A DNA stretch of 64,000 bases, taken from Sorangium cellulosum So0157-2. Lineage in GTDB: Bacteria > Myxococcota_A > Polyangia > Polyangiales > Polyangiaceae. Positions within the stretch are counted from its first letter, which is position 1. Each line of letters starts with the position of its first letter. The notes below the pieces were generated by a model, which did not search any database, was not told the DNA's origin, and saw only the letters and a list, made by a program, of their open reading frames with translations. Both the position numbers and the translations under genes were made by a program. The stretch covers positions 14,488,501 through 14,552,500 of the forward strand of contig NC_021658.1 in the NCBI RefSeq assembly GCF_000418325.1. Direction: 5' to 3'. Below, in pieces: positions 26,601 to 35,250 of the stretch.

Positions 26601-27505
26601 TCGGCCTCGTCGGCTTCGTCAGCGGCGTCACGTCCACGCTGTTCGGCCGCTGGCACCAGGGCGTGGCGGATCTCGATCGGGCGGACGTCATCTTTCGCGA
26701 GCGTTGCACCGGCGTCACGTGGGAGCGGAGCTGGGCGCACACGTTCTCGGCCTGGGCGCTCTGGTATGGCGGCGAGACGCGCGAGTTCGTGCGTCGGGTC
26801 CCGATGTACCTGCAGGCGGCCGACGAGCGCGGCGACCGTTACCTCGCCACGAGCCTGCGCTCTTCGCAGAGCAACGCCTACTGGCTCGTGCAGGACGACC
26901 CCGACGCCGCGCAGCGCCAGGCGCAGGACGCGATCCGGAGCTGGTCCAAGGCGGGCTTCCAGCTGCAGAGCTATTTCGACCTCGTCGCCCGCGCGCACAT
27001 CGGCCTGTACCGGGGCGACGGCGAGGCCACGCACCGCCTCTTCGCCGAGCAGCGGGCGGGCCTCGAGAGCTCGCTGGTCCTGCGCATCCAGGCCGTGCGC
27101 ATCATCATCACCCACCTCCGGGCCTGCGCCGCGCTGGCCGCGGCCGCCGCCGTCACGCCGGCCGAGGCGGAGCCGCTCTACGAGGAGGCGACGCGCGCCG
27201 CCCGCAAGATCGAGGCCGAGCACATGCCCTGGGCCGACCCGTTCGCCGCGGCGGTGCGCGCCGCGGTCGCGGCCGCCCGAGGCGAGGCGGAGCCGGCGGC
27301 GCAGCAGCTCGCCGAGGCCGTGCGCGGCTTCGAGGCCGCCGGCATGGCCCTCTACGCCGCGGCGGCGCGCCGCCGCCACGGCGAGCTGCTCCAGGGCGAC
27401 GAGGGCCGCGCCGCCGTCGCCGCCGCGAACGGCTGGATGCAGGAGCAGGGCATCGTCAGCCCCGACCGCATGACGAGCATGCTCATCCCGGGCTTCGCCA
27501 GATAG
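23669..27505 (+). CDS. Ser/Thr protein kinase fused to an AAA ATPase and TPR-like region (PknK-like)
   Basis: A 1278-aa cytosolic protein. The kinase domain (about 15-310) has VVGVGGMGVVYEA, VALKIL, HRDIKPSN, DFGF and MAPEQAEG. A roughly 45-residue Gly/Arg/Pro-rich insert interrupts it between the hinge and the catalytic loop. The AAA_16/NACHT-like ATPase begins near 325 (GFVGRQSELAALEGAF), with Walker A GESGVGKS and Walker B LVLAIDDLQWADADS. The C-terminal 600 residues are helical repeats. Such proteins act as signal-integrating kinases in myxobacteria; the target is unknown. ATG at 23669. Confidence 0.9.
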   Translation: MGLRNARPEFGGTRRFQVVRVVGVGGMGVVYEAFDRERKGRVALKILRNLSADARLRFKNEFRSLQDIQHPNLVSLGELHEEEGQLFFTMELIRGVDFVVHVRLHEEGDGGPRGEPAGGGRRSTLPSIPLWHGQGAAPEQLPRIKRPFHEARLRSALAQLAQGLAAVHAAYKVHRDIKPSNVLVTAEERVVLLDFGFVADASGPGREQAVVGTLHYMAPEQAEGKSAGPEADIYSAGVMLYLALTGVYPFQTAPKATMDMMRRAEPPPPSRLVEDMPPDIDELCVDMLRIDPAARPTARDVLRRLRVQELIEEPPVLSQRIGFVGRQSELAALEGAFAEARMGRSVTRFIEGESGVGKSALLRRFLERIDKDALVLAGRCYEREAVPYKAVDELIDALSRHLVRRPPEEVRALLPPNAGLLGTVFPVLRTVPAITEARARRKAIDPPEIRALVFAALRELLGRLAAERPLVLAIDDLQWADADSVALLSEVMRPWTDADLCAAARPGSFAGLDGPVCAGAPPVVDPARPRAMMLVAAVRTASETAPPVSRQLGVPVDALGHIILHRLSLAEAQELCALLLRGAPVGRPLSIEAIAQEAGGHPLFIDALLRHRMAQDNDGGPVRLDDVLWARISRLDPRARQLLELVVCAGAPVLTSVAAHAMAADFAELTRVLSVLRAANLLRTGGSGQDEFVEPFHNRIRETVTSRLDEETARSWHGRLALALEASGRAELEALAEHWRAAGDSERAAGYAVRAGEQAEAAFAFDHAARLYRMAIDLHLPGGAERRVVLAKLGDALSSAGRGAKAAEAYMAASDGAPEAEAIDLGRRAAENLLRAGYVDAGMAGLRSVLGAVGMQVPKTPELAVASLMLRRAQVRLRGLNFVERPADEVSPEDLMRIDVCWSAAMGLAIVDPTRGADFQARNLLLSLKAGEPYRVTRALAFEATYLAIDGGPSVSRVTDLLSTASAIASRIGRPHALGLVGFVSGVTSTLFGRWHQGVADLDRADVIFRERCTGVTWERSWAHTFSAWALWYGGETREFVRRVPMYLQAADERGDRYLATSLRSSQSNAYWLVQDDPDAAQRQAQDAIRSWSKAGFQLQSYFDLVARAHIGLYRGDGEATHRLFAEQRAGLESSLVLRIQAVRIIITHLRACAALAAAAAVTPAEAEPLYEEATRAARKIEAEHMPWADPFAAAVRAAVAAARGEAEPAAQQLAEAVRGFEAAGMALYAAAARRRHGELLQGDEGRAAVAAANGWMQEQGIVSPDRMTSMLIPGFAR

Positions 27506-27527
27506 CCCTGGGACAGGCGCTCGCCCG

Positions 27528-27884
27528 TCAGGGCTTCACGCGGAGGACGGCCGTGCCCTTCTGCTTCCCGTAGAGCTGCTTGATCTCGATCTTGTACTCG
27601 CCCGGGGACGACGCGCTGAACTCGACCGGCGACGCGCTCTGCGGCTTGCCCGTGGGCAGGTCGCGCAGCACGCGCTCGATGATGATCTTCCCCGAGGGCG
27701 AGCGGATCTTGATGTTGAACGGCGGCGTCGCCTCGTCGTAGGCGCGGAACACCAGGCGCACGGTGTCTCCAACCGAGACCGGGGTGGTCTGGCTGATCGT
27801 CTCGATGTCGCCCTCGTTCTCAACGGTATCGGCCACGCGTCGCTCGTCCCGTGAGGTACCGCACCACGGACCCTCGGCGCTCAT
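27528..27884 (-). CDS. Hypothetical small beta-rich protein
   Basis: Up to 118 aa. The coding-like part runs from about VADTVENEGDIETISQTTPV through DTVRLVFRAYDEATPPFNI to GEYKIEIKQLYGKQKGTAV and suggests an immunoglobulin-like beta sandwich. No signal peptide, membrane helix or known motif is seen. The ATG at 27884 has no ribosome-binding site. A GTG at 27836, giving 102 aa, is an equally likely start because the first 16 residues from the ATG look non-coding. It is convergent with the kinase-ATPase gene and lies 99 bp after gcvPB in the same direction. Confidence 0.6.
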   Translation of the reverse strand: MSAEGPWCGTSRDERRVADTVENEGDIETISQTTPVSVGDTVRLVFRAYDEATPPFNIKIRSPSGKIIIERVLRDLPTGKPQSASPVEFSASSPGEYKIEIKQLYGKQKGTAVLRVKP

Positions 27885-27983
27885 TGTAGACGCGACCGGC
27901 GGAGATTCGCGAATTTGGAGCGCCTGTCCGCCCGGCGCCGCCCGCCGGAGGCGGCCGCGCGCCGGCCGCCTCCTCCGGGAGGG

Positions 27984-29477
27984 TCACGTCCTCGACCACC
28001 GCAGGCGCGGCTGGCGCGCGGCCCGGGCCTCGTCGAGGCGGCCCACCACCGTCCCGTGCGGCGCCTGCTTCACGACGTCCGGCGTCTCCTGCGCCTCCTT
28101 GAGGATGCTCAGCATCGCGGCCGCGAACTCGTCGAGGGTCTCGCGCGTCTCGGTCTCGGTCGGCTCGATCATCAGGGCGCCCGGCACGACCAGCGGGAAG
28201 TAGACCGTGGGCGCGTGGAAGCCGTAGTCGAGCAGCCGCTTCGCGATGTCGAGCGTCTTGACCCCGGTCTCCTTCTCGATCTGGCTGTCGGAGAGCACCA
28301 CCTCGTGCATGCACGGCTGCGGCACCGGCGCGAGGTAGTGGTCCTTCAGCTTGGCCCAGAGGTAGCGCGCGTTCAGCACGGCCAGGCTGCTCGCCGCCGT
28401 GAGCCCCTCGCCGCCCATCTCCCGGATGTACGTGTACGCGCGGATGAACATCCCGAAGTTGCCGGTGAAGGCCCGGAGCCGCCCGACGCTCTGGGGCCGA
28501 TCGCGGTCCCACCCGAACCCGTCGCCGCGCCGCACGAGGACGGGCGCGGGCTGGAACGGCTCCAGGTGCTTCTTGAAGCAGACCGGCCCGGAGCCGGGGC
28601 CGCCGCCGCCGTGCGGCGTCGTGAACGTCTTGTGCAGGTTGATGTGGATGACGTCCATCCCGACGTCGCCCGGCCGCGCGTGCCCCATGATGGCGTTCGT
28701 GTTCGCGCCGTCGCCGTAGACGAGCCCCCCCTTGTCGTGGATGAGCTTGATGATCGCCGGCAGGTGCGTCTCGTACGCCCCGAGGGTGTTCGGGTTCGTG
28801 ATCATCAGCCCGCAGACGTCGCCGTCCGACCCCTCGCGCTCGATCGCGGCGAGGACCTGCTCGGGGTGGGTGATGCCGTCGGCGGTCTTCTCGATCCTGA
28901 CGGCGACCAGCCCGTTGAGCGCGCAGCTCGCCGGGTTCGTGCCGTGGGCGCTCTCCGGGATGAAGACCTTCCGCGGCGAGCGCCCCTTCGACTCGTGGAA
29001 CGCCCGCATCATCATCAGCCCCGCGAGCTCGCCCTGCGCGCCCGCCGACGGCTGCAGCGAGCAGCCGTCCATCCCGCTGACCTCGCAGAGCGCCTCCTGC
29101 AGGCGCCACATCACCTCGAGCGAGCCCTGGCTGAGCTCGTCGGGCGTCATCGGGTGCAGCTTCGCGAAGCCCGGGATGCGCGCGGCCCACTCGTTGATCT
29201 TCGGGTTGTACTTCATCGTGCACGACCCGAGCGGGTACATCTGCCCGTCGATGCAGAAGTTCCACTGCGAGAGCCGGACGAAGTGCCGGAAGGCCTCCGG
29301 CTCGCTCACCTCCGGCAGGCCGGCCGGCTCCTTGCGCGCGAGCGCGCCGTAGTGCGCGCCGGGATCGACGTCGGGCACGTCGAGCGGCGGGAGCGACGCG
29401 CCGGTCCTGCCCGGCGTGCCTCGCTCGAAGATGGGGGGTTCGCGGAACTGAATGCCTCGCGGCTGCGGCTGGGTCAT
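27984..29477 (-). CDS. gcvPB: Glycine dehydrogenase (decarboxylating) subunit 2, P-protein beta
   Basis: A 497-aa PLP-dependent half of the two-subunit glycine-cleavage P-protein, cytosolic. Recognisable blocks are YPLGSCTMKYNPKINEWAA, QPSAGAQGELAGLMMMRAFH, PESAHGTNPASCA, and the PLP lysine near residue 282 in INLHKTFTTPHGGGGPGSGP. The protein is complete. Its obligate partner subunit GcvPA and the GcvT/GcvH genes are not next to it: upstream is a lipoprotein gene and downstream a small hypothetical, so the system is split in this genome. Confidence 0.93.
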   Translation of the reverse strand: MTQPQPRGIQFREPPIFERGTPGRTGASLPPLDVPDVDPGAHYGALARKEPAGLPEVSEPEAFRHFVRLSQWNFCIDGQMYPLGSCTMKYNPKINEWAARIPGFAKLHPMTPDELSQGSLEVMWRLQEALCEVSGMDGCSLQPSAGAQGELAGLMMMRAFHESKGRSPRKVFIPESAHGTNPASCALNGLVAVRIEKTADGITHPEQVLAAIEREGSDGDVCGLMITNPNTLGAYETHLPAIIKLIHDKGGLVYGDGANTNAIMGHARPGDVGMDVIHINLHKTFTTPHGGGGPGSGPVCFKKHLEPFQPAPVLVRRGDGFGWDRDRPQSVGRLRAFTGNFGMFIRAYTYIREMGGEGLTAASSLAVLNARYLWAKLKDHYLAPVPQPCMHEVVLSDSQIEKETGVKTLDIAKRLLDYGFHAPTVYFPLVVPGALMIEPTETETRETLDEFAAAMLSILKEAQETPDVVKQAPHGTVVGRLDEARAARQPRLRWSRT

Positions 29478-29491
29478 CGGGGGCTGTTATG

Positions 29492-30100
29492 TCAGAGGCC
29501 GGGGGGCTCGGCAGGTGCTTCTTCGGAGGGGGACGCGGGCGGCTCGGGCTTCCCGGACTCCTGGTTGTCGCTGTCCCAGTCGCCGCCGCCGATGTCGGAG
29601 CTGTCGGAGCCCCCGATCGACTGCAGGTCCGGCATCATGTTGCGCTGCTTGACCGCTTCCCAGGGCTCGCCGACCTCATCCTTGTTGCGGCCGATCTGGC
29701 CCACGACCTTGTCGTCGACGTTCTCGCCCTCCGGCCGCGTGTACTTGAAGTACCCCCGGCCTTCCTTGGTCGAGTTGGGCCCGATGGCGCCGATGACGCG
29801 CTCCTTCCAGCTGAACTTGATGAGGTCGCCCGCCACCGACCCGTGCAGCTCGCCCCACCGATCCTTGACGGGCCGGATCCAGCGGCCCTCGATGGAGTCG
29901 GAGTTCGGGTCCCGGACGAGGTGCAGGTAACCGTAGAGCTCGCTGTAATAGACGCCCGTCCAGTCGCCTCCTTCGGGCATGTCCCCGGCCTCCACCTTGG
30001 CCGTCTTCGGTGCGGGGTTCGAGCTGCAGCCCAGCGCCGTCGTCCCCAGCAGCAGGGCACAAGCGGCGCCGGCAATCCAAAGCCGTCGCGATACGTTCAT
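29492..30100 (-). CDS. Hypothetical lipoprotein
   Basis: A 202-aa protein with a lipoprotein signal MNVSRRLWIAGAACALLLG and lipobox TALGC. A compact domain follows (WTGVYYSELYGYLHLVRD, IEGRWIRPVKDRWGELHG, LIKFSWKER) that resembles small beta-barrel lipocalin-like sheets. The tail is rich in Ser, Asp, Pro and Glu. I do not recognise the family. It lies 14 bp before gcvPB in the same direction, and a promoter is not obvious. Confidence 0.75.
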   Translation of the reverse strand: MNVSRRLWIAGAACALLLGTTALGCSSNPAPKTAKVEAGDMPEGGDWTGVYYSELYGYLHLVRDPNSDSIEGRWIRPVKDRWGELHGSVAGDLIKFSWKERVIGAIGPNSTKEGRGYFKYTRPEGENVDDKVVGQIGRNKDEVGEPWEAVKQRNMMPDLQSIGGSDSSDIGGGDWDSDNQESGKPEPPASPSEEAPAEPPGL

Positions 30101-30309
30101 GGCGGCGGAGCCTAGCACAGCACCTACCCGCACCCATACCGGCAACCCGCAGGTAACCCGCAGGTCCGCGCGCGCGCCACGTCGGGGACATGCAGCCCAC
30201 CTCCCCTCCTGAAGGAGGAGCGTAACGTACCGTTCAGCGCATCCGCGACCGCGTCAATTTTCCGCTTCACCTCTTCTTCGGCCGCGAAGCGCTGGTAAGC
30301 TTCCAGGCC

Positions 30310-32037
30310 ATGATGAAGTCCTTTGTCTGCAACCGAGGTTTTGTAATTCCCGGTAGAATCGCTCTCTTGACCAGCGTCCTCGCTCTTGCCGCCTGCGAGG
30401 GCCAGCTGGGCAACGTCGACGGCACCCTCCCCGACGACGACGACGACGGCGGCGGCAGCAGCGGCTCCTGGGCCAACCCGCGCCCGGTGCCCGGGGGCTC
30501 CAAGCCCCTGCCGGCGGCCGCGTCGTGCGCGCCGGCGGCGAGCGGCTCCGCCGACGTCGCGGAGCCGGAGCTCCTCCTCCAGCTCTCCGACGACGACGAG
30601 AGCGCGTGGCTCGGGTCGCCGGCGGTCGCCGATCTGGACGGCGACGGCGAGAACGAGATCCTGGTGACGCACAACGGCAACATCGTCGCCTGGGGGCCCG
30701 ACGGCGCCCAGAAGTGGCGGTTCGACGAGTCGCGGGAGTACGGCCGCATCTGGGCGAGCCCGCTCGTCGCGGATTTCCGCGGCGACGCGCAGCTCGAGGT
30801 GGTCATCGCGGCGCGCACCCGGATCTACATGCTCGACTCGAGCGGCCGGGTGGTGGACGGCTGGCCCGTCGCCTGGAACGACGAGATCCGCGCCCTGGCC
30901 GCCGGCGACGTCGACGGCGACGGCCAGCTCGACGTCGTGGCCGCGAGCACCGACAGGACCCCCGACGTCCTGATGGCCTTCCACGCGAGCGGGGCGCCGG
31001 TCGCCGGCTTCCCGCCGATCTCGAGCGGCACGATCGGGTGCGACGCCCGCCGCAGCGACGACGCCGAGTGCTGGATCGTGGGCGTCTACGACCAGAACCT
31101 GGCCATCGGCGACCTCGACGGAGACGGCGCGCAGGACATCGTCTCGCCGATGGACAACTCCTATGCCGGGTTCTACCACGGCACGGGGGAGGCCTTCGAC
31201 GCGAATCCCATGTTCGAGGGCCGCCCGAAGACGCCGGGCGTGCGGTACATGCACGACCTCGCGCTCGCGCAGCAGGGCTTCGGCGACAGCAGGGACCTGC
31301 AGGCCTATTTCAAGAACTCGGCCCCTGCGATCGCGGACGTGGACGGCGACGGCACGCCCGAGGTCATCATGCTCGCGGCGGCCGAGGACGTCGACATGTC
31401 GGACCAGTCCCAGGGCGTCGGCCTGTGGGTGGTCCGCAACGACGCGAGCCGCATCCCGGGCTGGGAGAGCCCGTTCTACGCGCCGGACTACCTGTCCGGC
31501 GGCGAGGACCTCGGCGGCAACATCGTGGCGGCGACGCAGCAGGTGACCGTCGCCGACCTCGACGCGACCCGCGCCGGCCCCGAGATGATCTTCGCGGGCC
31601 TCGACGGGCGGATCCACGCGGTCTACGCCGACAAGAGCGAGTACTGGGACGTCGAGTACACGGGCGACACGCAGGTGCTCACGGGCGGCGTCGTGGTCGG
31701 GGACCTCTCGGGCGACGGCATCCCCGAGGTCGTGTTCAACACCTACTCGACCGAGGAGAACAGGAGCCACCTCTTCGTCCTCAACGCGGGCGGCAAGCTC
31801 CTCCACAAGATCCCGCTGCCGCGGCTCGGCGCGATGCCCGTGCCCACGCTCGCCGACGTGAACGGCGACGGCACGATCGAGATCGTCGTCTCGCTCCGCG
31901 AGATCGGCTGGATCGACGGCCAGACCCCGGAGCCGAACACGTACGTGTACACGGTGCCGCGGTCGTCGACGAACTGCCTGCTCTGGCCGACCGCCCGCGG
32001 CAACCTCTATAGAAACGGCTGGGTGCGCGCGGACTGA
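30310..32037 (+). CDS. Lipoprotein with FG-GAP/VCBS (integrin-like beta-propeller) repeats
   Basis: A 575-aa exported protein. The signal ends LALAACEGQ (lipobox), and a Gly/Asp linker DDDDDGGGSSG follows. At least six FG-GAP blades come next with calcium-loop motifs such as VADLDGDGENEILV, AAGDVDGDGQLDVVAAS, AIGDLDGDGAQDIVSP, IADVDGDGTPEVIML, VGDLSGDGIPEVVFN and ADVNGDGTIEIVVS. It should fold as a calcium-binding beta-propeller on the cell surface or in the periplasm. Two ATGs in a row (30310, 30313) are possible starts. Confidence 0.85.
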   Translation: MMKSFVCNRGFVIPGRIALLTSVLALAACEGQLGNVDGTLPDDDDDGGGSSGSWANPRPVPGGSKPLPAAASCAPAASGSADVAEPELLLQLSDDDESAWLGSPAVADLDGDGENEILVTHNGNIVAWGPDGAQKWRFDESREYGRIWASPLVADFRGDAQLEVVIAARTRIYMLDSSGRVVDGWPVAWNDEIRALAAGDVDGDGQLDVVAASTDRTPDVLMAFHASGAPVAGFPPISSGTIGCDARRSDDAECWIVGVYDQNLAIGDLDGDGAQDIVSPMDNSYAGFYHGTGEAFDANPMFEGRPKTPGVRYMHDLALAQQGFGDSRDLQAYFKNSAPAIADVDGDGTPEVIMLAAAEDVDMSDQSQGVGLWVVRNDASRIPGWESPFYAPDYLSGGEDLGGNIVAATQQVTVADLDATRAGPEMIFAGLDGRIHAVYADKSEYWDVEYTGDTQVLTGGVVVGDLSGDGIPEVVFNTYSTEENRSHLFVLNAGGKLLHKIPLPRLGAMPVPTLADVNGDGTIEIVVSLREIGWIDGQTPEPNTYVYTVPRSSTNCLLWPTARGNLYRNGWVRAD

Positions 32038-32060
32038 CTGACGCGCGCGGGCGCTCGCGC

Positions 32061-32092
32061 GAGGGGCCCGTCGCTCCGGCGGCCGGCCCCTC
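32061..32092. terminator. Candidate bidirectional hairpin between convergent genes
   Basis: An 8-bp perfect stem GAGGGGCC/GGCCCCTC with a GC-rich loop lies between the convergent FG-GAP and hemL genes. There is no T-run on either side. Confidence 0.45.
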
Positions 32093-32113
32093 GCCGTCTC
32101 GGCCCGCCCGGCC

Positions 32114-33430
32114 TCAGGCCGCGAGCGCCTCGCGGCAGGCGGCGACGGTCCGCTCGACGTCCTCCTCGGTGTGCGCGCCGCTCAGGAACGCCGCCTCGTA
32201 CTGCGACGGCGGCCAGTAGACGCCGCGCGCGAGCATGCCCGCGTGGAAGGCGCTGAAGCGCTTCGTGTCGGAGGTCGCGGCGTCGGCCCAGGAGCGGACC
32301 GGGGCCTTCGTGAAGAACAGCGTGATCATCGAGCCGACCCGCTGGACGCACGCGGTCGCGCCGGCGCCCTCGGCGACGGCCCTGAGGCCCTGCTCGAGCG
32401 ACGCGCCGAGCTGCTCGAGCCGCGCGTAGAGGTCGGGCGTGAGGCGCTCGAGCGTCGCGAGCCCGGCGGTGACCGCCAGCGGGTTGCCGCTGAGCGTGCC
32501 GGCCTGGTACACGGGGCCGAGCGGCGAGACGACGCGCATCACGTCGGCGCGGCCGCCGTAGGCGGCGAGGGGCATGCCGCCGCCGACGATCTTGCCGAGC
32601 GTGGTCAGGTCCGGCCGGAGGCCGAAGCGCTCCTGGGCGCCGCCGCGGGCGAGGCGGCAGCCGGTCATCACCTCGTCGAAGATCGAGAGCGCGCCGTGCT
32701 TGCGGCAGAGGTCGATCACGAGGGCGAGGAAGCCGGGCTCCGGCGGGACGCAGCCCATGTTGCCGACCACCGGCTCGAGGATGACCGCGGCGATGTCGCC
32801 GCCGCGCGCCGCGAAGGCGGCCTCGAGGGCGGCCGGGTCGTTGTAGGGCAGGGAGAGGGTGGCGCGGGCGACGCTCTCGGGGACGCCGGCGGAGTCGGGC
32901 GCGCCGAAGGTGGCGAGCCCGCTGCCCGCCTTGACGAGCAGGTGGTCGGCGTGGCCGTGGTAACAGCCCTCGAACTTGATGATGGCGTCGCGGCCGGTGA
33001 AGCCGCGCGCGACGCGGATGGCGCTCATCGTGGCCTCGGTGCCGCTGGAGACGCAGCGCAGCATGTCGATGCTCGGGTAGAGCTCGCGGATCTTCTCGGC
33101 GAAGCGGACCTCGAGCTCGGTCGGGGCGCCGAACGAGAGGCCGCCGAGGGCCGCCTCGCGGACGGCCTCCACCACGGCGGGGTTCGCGTGGCCGAGGATG
33201 GCCGGCCCCCAGGAGCCGACGTAGTCGATGTACTCGGCGCCGTCGGCGTCGAACAGCCGCGCCCCCTGGGCGCGGGCGATGAAGAGGGGGTCGCCGCCGA
33301 CGGCGCGGAAGGCCCGCACCGGGCTGTTCACGCCGCCGGGCAGGACGGCGGCGGCGCGGTCGAACAGGGCTTTGGAGGCGGGGGCTCGGCCCCCGCGGGC
33401 AGGCGGGGGCGCGCTCTTCTCGTTCGTCAT
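32114..33430 (-). CDS. hemL: Glutamate-1-semialdehyde 2,1-aminomutase
   Basis: A 438-aa PLP enzyme converting glutamate-1-semialdehyde to 5-aminolevulinate in the C5 route to tetrapyrroles. Signature blocks are LPGGVNSPVRAFRAVGGDP, YIDYVGSWGPAILGHANP, RCVSSGTEATMSAIRVARG, FEGCYHGHADHLLVKAGSG, and the PLP lysine near 279 in TTLGKIVGGGMPLAAYGG. The ATG at 33430 has GGAG four bases upstream; an earlier ATG at 33445 lacks a ribosome-binding site. A low-complexity Pro/Ala/Gly-rich N-terminus precedes the conserved part. Confidence 0.95.
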   Translation of the reverse strand: MTNEKSAPPPARGGRAPASKALFDRAAAVLPGGVNSPVRAFRAVGGDPLFIARAQGARLFDADGAEYIDYVGSWGPAILGHANPAVVEAVREAALGGLSFGAPTELEVRFAEKIRELYPSIDMLRCVSSGTEATMSAIRVARGFTGRDAIIKFEGCYHGHADHLLVKAGSGLATFGAPDSAGVPESVARATLSLPYNDPAALEAAFAARGGDIAAVILEPVVGNMGCVPPEPGFLALVIDLCRKHGALSIFDEVMTGCRLARGGAQERFGLRPDLTTLGKIVGGGMPLAAYGGRADVMRVVSPLGPVYQAGTLSGNPLAVTAGLATLERLTPDLYARLEQLGASLEQGLRAVAEGAGATACVQRVGSMITLFFTKAPVRSWADAATSDTKRFSAFHAGMLARGVYWPPSQYEAAFLSGAHTEEDVERTVAACREALAA

Positions 33431-33613
33431 CGTGCTCCGGGCCATAGCAGGGGCAGGGCGGGGGAGCGACGCGGATCGAGGCCGCCGGGCGCGGGGCGCC
33501 GCGGGCGCAGGACGCGCGGCGTCGCGGCGCGTCGGACGCGCGGTGCGGGTCGGAGGGGGCGCGGCGCGACGGTCCGGGGGTGGCCGCGGGCGGCCTTCGA
33601 TCCACACGATCCT

Positions 33614-33641
33614 TTGCTGCGCGGCCGCGCTTGGCTATGGT
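33614..33641 (+). promoter_or_regulatory. Possible sigma70-type promoter of a kinase gene
   Basis: TTGCTG (33614-33619) and TATGGT (33636-33641) are separated by 16 bp, upstream of the kinase ATG at 33734, giving a leader of about 85 nt. Confidence 0.4.
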
Positions 33642-33733
33642 GAGCGCCTGGAGAGAGGAGGCCGCGACCTGCGGCCCGAGCTGCTCCTGGGGACCGCGGG
33701 CGCGGCTCCCCGAGCACAAGCGTCTGGTGAGCC

Positions 33734-35221
33734 ATGCGGATCTCCGAGGACCCCGCTCCGGGGCAGCGTCTCGGGCGATATGAGCTTCTGCGCCTCATCG
33801 GCGAGGGCGGGATGGCCCAGGTCTGGGCCGCGCGCATGGAGGGCTCCCGCGGCTTCCACAAGGTCGTCGCGCTGAAGACGCTCATCCCGGCGCTCGCGCG
33901 CGATCCGCAGTTCCAGCGCATGTTCCTCGACGAGGCGAACCTCGCCGCGAAGATCCATCACCGCAACGTGGTCGAGATCCTCGACCTCGGCGACACCGAC
34001 GGCGTGCTCTTCCTCGTGATGGAGTGGATCGACGGGCAGACGATGCAGCGGCTGCTCCGGCCGGGCCTGCGCCCGATGCCGATCTCCCCGGCGATGGCGG
34101 CGCGCGTCGTGGCCGACGCGGCGCACGGGCTGCACGCGGCGCACGAGCTCCACGACGAGCGCGGGGAGCCGCTCGGCATCGTGCACCGGGACGTCTGCCC
34201 GCAGAACATCCTCATCGATCGCGACGGCACGGTGAAGGTGGCCGATTTCGGGATCGTGAAGGCGTTCGAGCGGCTTGGCGACACGACGCAGACCGGCGAG
34301 ATCAAGGGCAAGGGCGAGTACATGTCGCCCGAGCAGGCGCAGGGGCACCCGGTCGACCGCCGCTCGGACATCTTCTCGCTCGGCGTGGTGCTCTTCGAGG
34401 CGGTGACGGGCGCGCTCCCGTTCCAGGTGCTGCACGACCTCGTGCTGCCGCAGACGGGGGCGTCGGAGCCGCCGCGGCCCACGCTGATCGCGCCGCAGTG
34501 CCCGCGGGATCTCGAGGAGATCATCCTGAAGGCGCTCGCGCGCGACCCGGACCAGCGCTTCCAGACGGCGGGCGAGATGGCGAGCGCGCTGGAGGACTTC
34601 CTGATGCGCCGGTCTGGCGTGATCACGACCGCGCACGTGGCGGAGCTCCTGATGGCGCGCTGCGGGGACAAGCTCGAGGAGGAGCGGCAGCGGATCGCGG
34701 ACGCGATCGTCCCGCAGCAGCGCCCGGGGTGGCGGCCGAAGCCGGGGGCGACGCTGAGCGTCGGCCCGCCGTCGGAGGGCCGCTCGCGGAACGCGCGCAC
34801 GGCGCCGCGGCGGGGGATCGGCGGGCTGATGCGCGCCGGCAGCGACGCGCTGCGCCCGGTGGCGCTGCCGTGGCTCGTGGCGTCGGTCTCGACGGGCGTC
34901 GCGGTGGCGTCGCTCATGTTCGTCGCGCTGAGCCGGCCGCGGGATCAGCGGCCCATCGTGGATCCGATCGCGGTGCAGACCCAGCCGAGCGCCGCGGTGG
35001 TGAAGCTGAACGGCGTGGTGCTCGGCGTGGGCAGCCAGGTCATCGCCCGGCCGAAGCCGGGGGTGTCGCTCGTGGTGGAGGCGCGGTCGAGCGACGGCGT
35101 CTCTCAGACGGTGGAGATCACGTCGGAGTCCCCCGCGCGGATCCAGATCAACCTGGACCCGAAGGGCGAGCCCGGGACGGCGGCGCCGCCGGGCAGCGGG
35201 AGCGCGCCGGCGGCGAGGTAG
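33734..35221 (+). CDS. Membrane Ser/Thr protein kinase with HRDVCPQN catalytic loop
   Basis: A 495-aa Hanks-type kinase. It has the glycine loop LIGEGGMAQVWAAR, the lysine in VVALKTL, the catalytic loop HRDVCPQN, DFGI and the activation-segment end MSPEQAQG. The lysine normally following the catalytic Asp (HRDLKPxN) is replaced by Cys. Many myxobacterial kinases carry HRDVSPxN, so this is probably an active subclass. A transmembrane helix near residue 385 (LVASVSTGVAVASLMFVAL) leads to a small PEGA-like extracytoplasmic domain. Divergent from hemL. Confidence 0.9.
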   Translation: MRISEDPAPGQRLGRYELLRLIGEGGMAQVWAARMEGSRGFHKVVALKTLIPALARDPQFQRMFLDEANLAAKIHHRNVVEILDLGDTDGVLFLVMEWIDGQTMQRLLRPGLRPMPISPAMAARVVADAAHGLHAAHELHDERGEPLGIVHRDVCPQNILIDRDGTVKVADFGIVKAFERLGDTTQTGEIKGKGEYMSPEQAQGHPVDRRSDIFSLGVVLFEAVTGALPFQVLHDLVLPQTGASEPPRPTLIAPQCPRDLEEIILKALARDPDQRFQTAGEMASALEDFLMRRSGVITTAHVAELLMARCGDKLEEERQRIADAIVPQQRPGWRPKPGATLSVGPPSEGRSRNARTAPRRGIGGLMRAGSDALRPVALPWLVASVSTGVAVASLMFVALSRPRDQRPIVDPIAVQTQPSAAVVKLNGVVLGVGSQVIARPKPGVSLVVEARSSDGVSQTVEITSESPARIQINLDPKGEPGTAAPPGSGSAPAAR

Positions 35222-35250
35222 CCGCGGGGGCGGAGGCCGGCGGGCGCGGG

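Noticed and set aside
22097..27379. A 1760-codon open frame on the minus strand across the kinase-ATPase gene, ending in potA
   Set aside because: Only the part below about 23212 is potA. The rest is antisense to a clear kinase-ATPase and consists of Arg/Ala/Gly/Leu-rich shadow sequence caused by high GC.
33734..35221. Kinase without the HRDLKP lysine as a pseudokinase
   Set aside because: All other catalytic residues (glycine loop, VALK lysine, Asp of HRD, DFG) are present, and HRDVSPxN kinases are common in myxobacteria.
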